A DNA stretch of 39,188 bases from Actinomycetota bacterium (GTDB taxonomy: Bacteria; Actinomycetota; Thermoleophilia; Gaiellales; Gaiellaceae), in contig PLBK01000027.1 of assembly GCA_003134505.1 (NCBI GenBank), positions 11,053-50,240 on the forward strand, given 5' to 3'. Of the stretch, positions 7,041 through 13,193 are shown in pieces (within the stretch, counting starts at the first letter, position 1; the number at the start of each line of letters is the position of its first letter). Under the pieces are notes generated by a model. It worked only from the letters and a program-made list of their open reading frames with translations, did not search any database and was not told the DNA's origin. Both the position numbers and the translations under genes were made by a program.

Positions 7041-8066
7041 CTAGCCGGCGCGGCGCAGATCACCGGGCGCGTGCTCCGCGATCCATACGTCGATCGTCTT
7101 CCACCACTCGTAGAGCCAGGCGATCAGCGCTTCCCGCTCGTGCGGGACCTTCGCCGCCGGGACGCGCCAGTAGCGCGCCTTGATCGGCCGGGTGAGCGGC
7201 AGGCGGTGGTGCAGGTACTTGAGCGAGCCGAGCTCCTCGAGCGCGGTGTGCGCGACGAGCACGACGTCGGCCTCGGGTGCCGCGAGGATGGCCGCGAGCG
7301 GGCCCTTGTGGCGCGGGGGGAGCACGCGATCCATCGTCTCGGCGTGCGCGGCGGCTGCGTGATGGCCCTTCCGGCGGAGGTGCGCGATCGCGCGTAGCCG
7401 CAGCGGCTCGGTGAAGTCCCGGCCCTCGGGGTAGAGGACGAACGCGTCGTGGTCGTCGAGGCCGGTCGCGAGCGTGGCGATCGCTCGCACGAAGCCGTCG
7501 CTGTGCTCGGGGTCGTGCTCGATGAACAGGCTCGGCAGCCGGTGGGCGACGATGTCGATGACGGGATCCCACTGGAGGAACCCCAGCATGACCACGCGGG
7601 GCCGCCGCCCGAACCTGAGCATCAGCGTGCGGACCATCATCAGCGAGTTCCCGGGGCCGGCATGGCGGCCGAAGACGAGCAGCGCTCCGGGGCGGGGCTC
7701 GGGCGGATCGACGATCTCGATCCTCAGGCCGAGCAGCCAGGTCGCCGCCGCCGAGACGCAGCGGAGCCAGCCGCGCAGGACCGCGTAGTGCGCCGAGCGG
7801 AGCGCCCGGGTGCGCACGAGCAGGCCGAAGCCCGACACGAGCCAGAGCACGAGCAGCGCCACGATCATCGCTGCCTCGGTCGCGAGGTAGACGAGGCCGA
7901 ACGCGACCAGCCGGGTCGACCCGAGGCTTCTCCGGCGCTGCACCGCGTCGACGACGAGCGCGCCCGCGAGCAGCAGCGGCGAGAGCACGGTCAGGCCCAG
8001 ACAGCCGAGCACGACGAGCGGGGCGAGGACGAGGCGGCGGAGGATGCGCGGCGGTGGCCGGATCAT
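7041..8066 (-). CDS. Membrane 1-acyl-glycerol-3-phosphate acyltransferase-like protein
   Basis: PlsC-family acyltransferase (341 aa), predicted to move an acyl group onto a lysophospholipid or similar acceptor at the membrane. The first ~115 residues hold three hydrophobic segments (RRLVLAPLVVLGCLGLTV, AMIVALLVLWLVSGFGLLV and a shorter third). The catalytic block is GRHAGPGNS: His135 and, four residues on, Asn140 where the HX4D motif has Asp. The second block, LYPEGRD at 211-217, corresponds to FPEGTR. The Asp-to-Asn change is unusual and may impair or alter catalysis. The ATG overlaps the stop of the upstream patatin gene by 4 nt, so a lipase and an acyltransferase are produced together. Confidence 0.88.
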   Translation of the reverse strand: MIRPPPRILRRLVLAPLVVLGCLGLTVLSPLLLAGALVVDAVQRRRSLGSTRLVAFGLVYLATEAAMIVALLVLWLVSGFGLLVRTRALRSAHYAVLRGWLRCVSAAATWLLGLRIEIVDPPEPRPGALLVFGRHAGPGNSLMMVRTLMLRFGRRPRVVMLGFLQWDPVIDIVAHRLPSLFIEHDPEHSDGFVRAIATLATGLDDHDAFVLYPEGRDFTEPLRLRAIAHLRRKGHHAAAAHAETMDRVLPPRHKGPLAAILAAPEADVVLVAHTALEELGSLKYLHHRLPLTRPIKARYWRVPAAKVPHEREALIAWLYEWWKTIDVWIAEHAPGDLRRAG

Positions 8067-8905
8067 GCTCGCGCGTCCAGGTACTCGGAGGTCGCCGCGT
8101 ACGCGTACGCGATCCTGCGATCGACGGCCCGGAAGTCGCGGAAGCGGAGCTGCGAAAGGTCGTTGAAGCGCGGGGGAGCCGGGTCGCCGGTCGGGAGCAC
8201 GTGCACCGTGACGCCGGCGGGCACGGCGGCGAGCTCGCGCACGAAGCGGTGCCGGCGCGAGACTTCGAACGCGACCAAGCCGACGTCCCGCATGCGCTTC
8301 GGCACGCTGAGCGGCTGGTCGATCCGTCCGGCGTGCATCACGTAGATCTCGTCGGCGCCGAGGAAGACCGCCCGGTCGATCGGGATGCTGTTCACGATGC
8401 CGCCGTCGATGAAGTGCTCGCCGCCGATCTCCACGGGCGGCAGGATCCCCGGCACCGCGGAGGAGGCCAGGATCGCGTCGACGAGCGGCCCGGTCGAGAA
8501 CCAGTGCTCGGCGAAGCGCTCGATCGACGCCGCGACGCACTGGAACGGCACGGCGAGCTCTTCGAACGTCTCGGCGCCGAGCAGGCGGCCCGCGAGGCGG
8601 CGGAGCGGCTCGTTCGAGCGGACGTGCGTGCGCGTGCGGAGCAGGCTGGCCGCGTCCGTGAGCCAGGATCTACCCAGCACGCCCAGCTTGTCGAGCTCGC
8701 CCCAGGCCGCTTCGAGCTTCTCGACCGCGGCGATGGTCGGCTCGGCCGCCACCATCGCTCCGTGAAGGGCGCCCACCGAGGTGCCGACGACGAGGTCGGG
8801 GTGGATCTGGCGCTGGAGGAGCGCGTGCAGCATGCCGACCTCGGCGGCGCCCGCGTGCCCGCCGCCTCCGAGGACGAACGCCACCGTGCACTTCGGGTCG
8901 GGCAC
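8063..8905 (-). CDS. Patatin-like phospholipase
   Basis: Serine acyl hydrolase of the patatin/RssA type (280 aa) with a Ser-Asp dyad. The oxyanion-hole motif is GGGGHAG at residues 13-19, the nucleophile elbow is GTSVG with Ser43, and the catalytic Asp167 sits in FIDGG. Family members hydrolyse phospholipids or lysophospholipids; no signal peptide is present, so it acts inside the cell. It starts at a GTG (8905), 6 nt after a TAGCCT -10-like box at 8917-8912, so the mRNA is probably leaderless. It overlaps the PlsC-like gene by 4 nt, consistent with a deacylation/reacylation pair for membrane lipid remodelling. Confidence 0.93.
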   Translation of the reverse strand: MPDPKCTVAFVLGGGGHAGAAEVGMLHALLQRQIHPDLVVGTSVGALHGAMVAAEPTIAAVEKLEAAWGELDKLGVLGRSWLTDAASLLRTRTHVRSNEPLRRLAGRLLGAETFEELAVPFQCVAASIERFAEHWFSTGPLVDAILASSAVPGILPPVEIGGEHFIDGGIVNSIPIDRAVFLGADEIYVMHAGRIDQPLSVPKRMRDVGLVAFEVSRRHRFVRELAAVPAGVTVHVLPTGDPAPPRFNDLSQLRFRDFRAVDRRIAYAYAATSEYLDARA

Positions 8906-8911
8906 GAGCGG

Positions 8912-8917
8912 AGGCTA
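8912..8917 (-). promoter_or_regulatory. -10 box, leaderless patatin gene
   Basis: TAGCCT on the minus strand ends 6 nt before the GTG start at 8905. It matches the TANNNT boxes found 5-9 nt ahead of many start codons in this window. Confidence 0.5.
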
Positions 8918-9016
8918 CAACGCCCCTGCCGTCGCGCGACCGCTCAAGGCCTGCGGCCGTCATGCCGATGTGGCCCTCGAATCGGCATCTGCCGTTGTCG
9001 AAACAGGGAGACCACC

Positions 9017-9208
9017 ATGACTGCCGCACAATTCGAGCTTCTCGACGTGGAACAGGCCTCGACGCTGTTGCAGTGGCGCTTCCAGAAGCTGAGCGACGCC
9101 GGGCACGAGCCGGTCGCGGCTCTCCTGCTCGCGGTCCGGCCGGACGTCGACCTCGGGCTCGCCTCCGATCTGCTCAGCGCCGCCAGAGAGATGCGCCAGG
9201 CCGTCTAA
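9017..9208 (+). CDS. Small hypothetical protein (63 aa)
   Basis: A short gene with an ATG at 9017 and a purine-rich ACAGGGAG at 9003-9010 as ribosome site. The product is acidic and predicted helical (FELLDVEQASTLLQWRFQKL, then AALLLAVRPDVDLGLASDLL), with no signal peptide, Cys motif or membrane segment. The two helical halves around a His-Glu-Pro turn suggest a small helical bundle. I do not recognise a family. It ends tail-to-tail with the next gene, overlapping by 4 nt. The open frame extends far upstream of 9017, but that part is antisense to the patatin gene and is not coding. Confidence 0.65.
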   Translation: MTAAQFELLDVEQASTLLQWRFQKLSDAGHEPVAALLLAVRPDVDLGLASDLLSAAREMRQAV

Positions 9209-9534
9209 CGCTCGCCGCGCAGACCGCCGAACATCGCCTGAACGGCCACGACAGCCCCGGCACTCGATCCGCCGACGTCGAGCACCACGCTTCCGCCGGA
9301 CTCGCTCACCGACCAGTCCGCGAAGGCGCAGCACTCGCGCTCCAGCGCCGCCAGCTCGCGCAGCTCTTCCTCGACGCCCGGCTCGCGGCCGAACACGAGG
9401 CGCAGGCCGCGATCCGTCGGTGCGCGCTCGACCGCCGTGCGAGCCGTAAGCCGCTCCCAGCGGGCCTGCCGTTGGGTCAGATCGTCACGCCCGAGCGAGC
9501 AGGCGACCGGCGCGGGGTCAGTCGATCGAGACAC
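9205..9534 (-). CDS. Conserved hypothetical with ALERECC motif
   Basis: A 109-residue cytosolic protein, conserved in style among actinobacterial proteins of unknown function. The core is PVACSLGRDDLTQRQARWERL, GLRLVFGREPGVEEELRELA and ALERECCAFADWSV, where the paired cysteines (ECC) could bind metal or be redox-active. The C-terminus has a small beta-strand pair and the VVAVQAMFGGL block. The start is a GTG at 9534, giving a 17-nt overlap with the end of the signal-peptidase-like gene upstream, so the two are likely co-transcribed. No function is claimed. Confidence 0.7.
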   Translation of the reverse strand: MSRSTDPAPVACSLGRDDLTQRQARWERLTARTAVERAPTDRGLRLVFGREPGVEEELRELAALERECCAFADWSVSESGGSVVLDVGGSSAGAVVAVQAMFGGLRGER

Positions 9535-10027
9535 GGTCGACCGGCCAGAAGGTCAGGAACACCTTGCCGACGATGCTCTTCTTCGGCACCGAGCCGAAGA
9601 ACCGGGAATCGCACGCGCTCTTGCGGTTATCGCCCATCAGGAAGTAGTCGCCCGGCGGGACGTGCCAGGCGGCTGAGTGTGTGTCGCGGTTCCCAGGCTT
9701 CACGTAGGGCTCCTTCAGCGGCGTCCCGTCGATGGAGACGCGCCCGTCCTGCTCGGAGACGTTCTCGCCCGGGAGCCCGATCACTCGCTCGACGTCGCCA
9801 CAGGCCTTCGCCGCAGCGGCCGGGGCCGTGAAGACGACGACGTCCTTGCGGTGCGGCGTGTAGAACCAGTCGGAGAATCGGAAGACGGCCACGTGGTCGC
9901 CCTTCTCGATCGTCGGCGCCATCTCGGTTCCGTGCACCGTGTACTGGCGGCTCAGCCCGAACAGCGCCCCCGCGAGGACGCCGGCCGCGACGACGAGGAC
10001 GATCACGAGCCGGAACAGCAGGCGCAC
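9518..10027 (-). CDS. Signal peptidase I homologue lacking the Ser/Lys dyad
   Basis: Membrane-anchored S26A-type protein (169 aa) with one N-terminal transmembrane helix (residues 4-26). The boxes are in order. Box B is VHGTEMAPTIEKGD (31-44), box C KDVVVFTAP (61-69), box D ERVIGLPGENV (80-90) and box E MGDNRKSACDSRFFG (131-145). In active enzymes the nucleophilic Ser precedes the Met of box B and the general-base Lys starts box D. Here both are Glu (Glu35, codon GAG; Glu80, codon GAG), so classical catalysis is not possible. Inactive homologues are known, for example S. aureus SpsA. GTG start at 10027 behind a TAGGTT box, divergent from the rhodanese gene. Confidence 0.88.
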   Translation of the reverse strand: MRLLFRLVIVLVVAAGVLAGALFGLSRQYTVHGTEMAPTIEKGDHVAVFRFSDWFYTPHRKDVVVFTAPAAAAKACGDVERVIGLPGENVSEQDGRVSIDGTPLKEPYVKPGNRDTHSAAWHVPPGDYFLMGDNRKSACDSRFFGSVPKKSIVGKVFLTFWPVDRVSID

Positions 10028-10033
10028 GCCCGC

Positions 10034-10039
10034 AACCTA
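10034..10039 (-). promoter_or_regulatory. -10 box, leaderless signal-peptidase-like gene
   Basis: TAGGTT on the minus strand lies 6 nt before the GTG at 10027. The divergent rhodanese gene has its own box starting 8 nt away. Confidence 0.5.
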
Positions 10040-10046
10040 TCGCGTC

Positions 10047-10052
10047 TACGCT
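10047..10052 (+). promoter_or_regulatory. -10 box, leaderless rhodanese-CBS gene
   Basis: TACGCT lies 7 nt before the GTG at 10060, and no Shine-Dalgarno is present, so a leaderless mRNA is likely. Confidence 0.5.
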
Positions 10053-10059
10053 GCCTGCG

Positions 10060-10737
10060 GTGAGCCGGGCGATCGACCGCGAGCGTGTCCAGGAGCTCCT
10101 GCGCGATGGCGCGCAGCTCGTCGAGGTGCTGGGGCACGAGGAGTACGCGGACGAGCACCTGCCCGGTGCGATCGACCTCCCGCTCAAGGAGCTCGATGCC
10201 GCCGCGGCCTCGCGTCTCGACCAGGCCAGGCCGGTGATCGTCTACTGCTACGACTACCAGTGAGACCTCTCGCCACGGGCCGCGGCGCGGCTCGCCGGAC
10301 TCGGGTTCGAGCAGGTGTTCGACTACGTCGCCGGCAAGGCCGACTGGGGCTCGGCCGGCTTGCCGCTCGAAGGGGACGATCCGAGCGCGAACCGCGCGGG
10401 CGCCCATGCCCGCCGCGATGTGCCCACGTGCGGTCCGGCGGAGCGCCTGCAGGACGTCCGCGTGCGGATCGGCGCCTGGGAGGCGTGCTTCGTCGTCGAC
10501 GCGGACGGCGTCGTGCTCGGCCGGCTCGGCCGCGCGGCGCTGCGGCGGGAGGACGATATCTCGGCCGAAGAGGCGATGAGCAACGGGCCGAGCACGATCA
10601 GGCCGAGCGCGCGGCTCGAGCGGGTGGTCGAGCGGATGCGGGCGCAGGAGCTGACGAGCCTGCCCGTCACGACCTCCGACGGCCGGCTGGTCGGGCTGCT
10701 GCTCCTGGCAGACGCGGAGGCGGCGCTCGAAGGCTAG
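10060..10737 (+). CDS. Rhodanese-CBS protein with in-frame UGA (possible selenoprotein)
   Basis: One gene interrupted by a single in-frame TGA at codon 68 (10261-10263); read through it encodes 225 residues. The rhodanese half (1-100) has [25 protein letters not shown], the strand [10 protein letters not shown] with Cys63 at the catalytic position, then the UGA and [15 protein letters not shown], with [11 protein letters not shown] closing the domain. Homologues I recall have Cys at the UGA position (YQCDLSPRAA-like), so UGA stands for Cys, giving C-x4-U/C in the active-site loop. The second half (about 120-225) is a CBS pair. Codon use and frame stay intact after the UGA. It is a selenocysteine codon, a fresh nonsense mutation (TGC to TGA) or a base error. 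Convergent with yghZ. Confidence 0.75.
10276..10294 (+). promoter_or_regulatory. SECIS-like hairpin after the UGA
   Basis: CGGGCCGC (10276-10283) pairs with GCGGCTCG (10287-10294): 8 bp including one G-U, with loop GGC at 10284-10286. The loop begins 20 nt after the UGA and its first two bases are G. This fits the published bacterial SECIS consensus as I recall it (spacing 16-37 nt, short loop, G in the first two positions). GC-rich DNA folds easily, so chance is possible. Confidence 0.35.
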
Positions 10738-11759
10738 ACGGCGCTCGACGCGGCCCAGATGTTGATGCCGGCGTCCGTTGCGTGCCGGTCGATCTCGGCC
10801 AGCTCGTCGGGGGTGAAGTCGAGCCGGTCGAGGGCGGCGACGTTCTGCTCCAGTTGGGCGACGCTCGAGGCGCCGGCGAGCGTCGAGGTCACGCGCGGAT
10901 CGCGGAGCGTCCAGGCGAGCGCCATCTGGGCGAGCGTCTGGCCGCGCCCGGCGGCGATCCCGGCCAGGGCGCGGATCTTCGCCAGCGCCTCGTCGGAGAT
11001 CATGTCCGGCGAGAGCGAGCCCGGCCGGGAGGCGCGCGAGCCCTCGGGGATGCCGTGCAGGTACCGGTCGCTGAGCATGCCCTGCGCGAGCGGGGAGAAG
11101 CCGATGCAGCCGGCGCCCTCCTCCTCCAGCGCGTCCAGCAGCCCGCCCTCGATCCAGCGGTTGAGCATCGAGTAGGACGGCTGGTGGATGAGCAGCGGCG
11201 TGCCGAGGTCGCGCAGGATCGCCGCCGCCTCGCGGGTCTTGTCGGCCGAGTAGGACGAGATGCCGACGTAGAGCGCTTTGCCCTGGCGCACGGCGGTGTC
11301 GAGCGCGCCCATGGTCTCCGCGAGCGGCGTGTCCGGGTCGAAGCGGTGCGAGTAGAAGATGTCGACGTAGTCGAGCTTCATCCGGCGCAGGCTCTGGTCG
11401 AGGCTGGCGAGCAGGTACTTGCGCGAGCCGAGGTCGCCGTACGGCCCCGGCCACATGTCGTACCCGGCCTTGGTCGAGACGATCAGCTCGTCGCGGTAGG
11501 GCCGCAGGTCCTGTTCCATCAGCAGGCCGAAGTTCTCCTCCGCCGAGCCGTAGGGCGGGCCGTAGTTGTTCGCGAGGTCGAAGTGCGTGATGCCGAGGTC
11601 GAAGGCCCGGCGGACGATCGCGCGGCTCGACTCGAGCGGACGGTCTCCGCCGAAGTTGTTCCAGAGGCCGAGCGACAGCGCCGGGAGCTTGAGGCCGCTC
11701 CGGCCGCAGCGGCGGTACTGCATCCGCTCGTAGCGGTCGTCGGCCGGAAGGTACGTCAT
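10734..11759 (-). CDS. yghZ: L-glyceraldehyde 3-phosphate reductase (aldo/keto reductase)
   Basis: AKR14-type NADPH-dependent reductase (341 aa; E. coli YghZ has 346) that detoxifies L-glyceraldehyde 3-phosphate and reduces methylglyoxal-like aldehydes. Nearly every family block is visible: [21 protein letters not shown] at the start, [21 protein letters not shown] with catalytic Asp and Tyr, [18 protein letters not shown] with catalytic Lys, [27 protein letters not shown] and the cofactor-binding [17 protein letters not shown]. Asp-Tyr-Lys-His are therefore all present. The ATG at 11759 is preceded by TACTCT 9 nt upstream. Its start and that of the ROK kinase are only 20 bp apart, sharing one bidirectional promoter. 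It is tail-to-tail with the rhodanese gene. Confidence 0.96.
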   Translation of the reverse strand: MTYLPADDRYERMQYRRCGRSGLKLPALSLGLWNNFGGDRPLESSRAIVRRAFDLGITHFDLANNYGPPYGSAEENFGLLMEQDLRPYRDELIVSTKAGYDMWPGPYGDLGSRKYLLASLDQSLRRMKLDYVDIFYSHRFDPDTPLAETMGALDTAVRQGKALYVGISSYSADKTREAAAILRDLGTPLLIHQPSYSMLNRWIEGGLLDALEEEGAGCIGFSPLAQGMLSDRYLHGIPEGSRASRPGSLSPDMISDEALAKIRALAGIAAGRGQTLAQMALAWTLRDPRVTSTLAGASSVAQLEQNVAALDRLDFTPDELAEIDRHATDAGINIWAASSAV

Positions 11760-11767
11760 GCGAGCCG

Positions 11768-11774
11768 TAGAGTA
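11768..11774. promoter_or_regulatory. Bidirectional promoter with fused -10 boxes
   Basis: TAGAGTA reads TAGAGT on the plus strand (6 nt before the GTG at 11780) and TACTCT on the minus strand (9 nt before the ATG at 11759). Both hexamers fit TANNNT and share all but one base, so a single short AT-rich site probably serves both genes as leaderless transcripts. Confidence 0.55.
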
Positions 11775-11779
11775 GCGGC

Positions 11780-12658
11780 GTGACGCACCCCGTCTACGGC
11801 GGCATCGAGGCCGGCGGCACGAAGTGGGTGTGCGCCGTCGGCGCCGGCCCCGACGGCCTCCGCGCCACGGAGACGATCCCGACGACGGCGCCACGGGAGA
11901 CGATCGACCGGGCGGTCGCGTTCTTCGAGCGGGAAGGCCCGGTGGACGCGATCGGGATCGGCTCGTTCGGCCCCGTCGATCTGAACCCGTCCTCGCCGAA
12001 CTGGGGCTTCATCACGACGACGACCAAGCCCGGCTGGGCGCACACGGACGTCGGCCCCGAGATCGGGCGGCGCCTGTCCGTGCCGGTCGCGTTCGACACC
12101 GACGTCGACGCGGCCGCGCTCGGGGAGCACCGCTGGGGAGCGGCGAAGGGTCTCGACACGTTCTGCTACGTCACCGTCGGGACGGGCATCGGCGGCGGCG
12201 CCGTGGCAGGCGGGAAGCTCGTGCACGGCTTCCAGCACCCGGAGTTCGGGCACCTGCACATCCCGCACGACCGCGAGCGGGACCCGTTCCCGGGCGTGTG
12301 CCCCTATCACGGGGACTGCTGGGAGGGGCTCGCGTCGGGCCCGGCGATCGAGGCGCGCTGGGGCCGGCCGGCCGCCGAGCTCGGGCCCGACCACGCGGCG
12401 TGGGAGCTGGAGGCGCACTATCTCGCGCTCGGCCTCGTCTCGGCCATCTGCATCCTCTCGCCGGAGCGGATCGTGCTCGGCGGCGGCGTGATGAGTGCGC
12501 CGGGGCTGTTGCCGCTCGTCCGCCGCGAGATCGGCTCGCTGCTGAACGGGTACATCGCGAACGAGGCCGTGGCCGCGGACGACTTCGTGACGCCGCCCGC
12601 CCTCGGGCCTCTGTCGGGCGTGCTCGGTGCGATCGCGCTCGCCGGAGGTCTCGAGTAG
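11780..12658 (+). CDS. ROK family sugar kinase (fructokinase-like)
   Basis: ATP-dependent hexose kinase of the ROK family (292 aa), most like fructokinases. [16 protein letters not shown] (residues 6-21) is the phosphate-1 DxGxTK-type loop with Glu in the Asp place, as is common in ROK fructokinases. [18 protein letters not shown] is the conserved ROK core. [12 protein letters not shown], then [25 protein letters not shown], carries the catalytic/sugar-binding E-x-G-H and the zinc ligands (His, CPYH-x-x-C). VLGGGVM is the adenosine motif. Substrate fructose is inferred. GTG start at 11780, leaderless, divergent from yghZ. Together the pair suggests sugar phosphorylation and repair of sugar-phosphate by-products. 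Confidence 0.93.
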   Translation: MTHPVYGGIEAGGTKWVCAVGAGPDGLRATETIPTTAPRETIDRAVAFFEREGPVDAIGIGSFGPVDLNPSSPNWGFITTTTKPGWAHTDVGPEIGRRLSVPVAFDTDVDAAALGEHRWGAAKGLDTFCYVTVGTGIGGGAVAGGKLVHGFQHPEFGHLHIPHDRERDPFPGVCPYHGDCWEGLASGPAIEARWGRPAAELGPDHAAWELEAHYLALGLVSAICILSPERIVLGGGVMSAPGLLPLVRREIGSLLNGYIANEAVAADDFVTPPALGPLSGVLGAIALAGGLE

Positions 12659-12709
12659 CTATCGTCGCATGGAGACCACACACGCCGCGCGAGCAGTGAA
12701 GGAGGCGCC

Positions 12710-13141
12710 ATGAGCAATCTGTCCGAGATCTTGGCTGGCAAAGGCGGCGACGTGCTCGAGATCGAGGCCGGCGCCTCGGTGTTCGAGGCGGTGCAGATGA
12801 TGGTCGGGGCGAACGTCGGCTCGCTGCTCGTGACCGACGGCGGCGACATCGTCGGCATCGTCACCGAGCGCGACTACCTCCGCCGCGTGACGCTCGAGGG
12901 CCGCACGGACAAGGACACGCCGGTCGGGGAGATCATGACGTCGCCCCTGATCGTGGTCACGCCCGAGACGTCGATCGACGAGTGCATGGCCGTGATGACC
13001 GACCGCCGCATCCGTCACCTCCCGGTGGTCGACGGCGGCGAGGTCGTCGGCGTCGTCTCGATCGGCGATCTCGTCAAGTTCAAGTCGAAGCAGCAGAGCT
13101 TCGAGATCCAGTACCTGACGGACTACGTCAGCGGCCGCTGA
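12710..13141 (+). CDS. CBS-pair domain protein
   Basis: A stand-alone tandem CBS protein (143 aa), a Bateman module that usually binds adenosine nucleotides (AMP, ATP, SAM) and senses energy state. CBS1 spans about residues 10-65 (GASVFEAVQMMVGANVGSLLVTD, then GDIVGIVTERDYLRRV) and CBS2 about 72-130 (VGEIMTSPLIVVTPETSIDECM, then IRHLPVVDGGEVVGVVSIGDLV). Both have the G-x-(V/I)-(S/T)-x-x-D nucleotide contact. No effector domain is attached, so its partner is unknown. GAAGGAGG at 12699-12706 is a strong ribosome site; TATCGT at 12660-12665 could be the -10 of a short-leader transcript. Confidence 0.95.
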   Translation: MSNLSEILAGKGGDVLEIEAGASVFEAVQMMVGANVGSLLVTDGGDIVGIVTERDYLRRVTLEGRTDKDTPVGEIMTSPLIVVTPETSIDECMAVMTDRRIRHLPVVDGGEVVGVVSIGDLVKFKSKQQSFEIQYLTDYVSGR

Positions 13142-13193
13142 GTCGGAACCGAGACCGCTTGCAAAGCGGGCCGCGCGCGGGAATGATCGCGGC

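Noticed and set aside
7041-8540. A 499-aa minus-strand open frame
   Set aside because: Its first 158 residues lie opposite the patatin frame and are Arg-rich; the real acyltransferase starts at 8066, overlapping the patatin stop by 4 nt.
8054-9208. 384-aa plus-strand frame ending at 9208
   Set aside because: The first 320 residues are antisense to the patatin gene; only the last 63 codons, with their own ribosome site, look like a gene.
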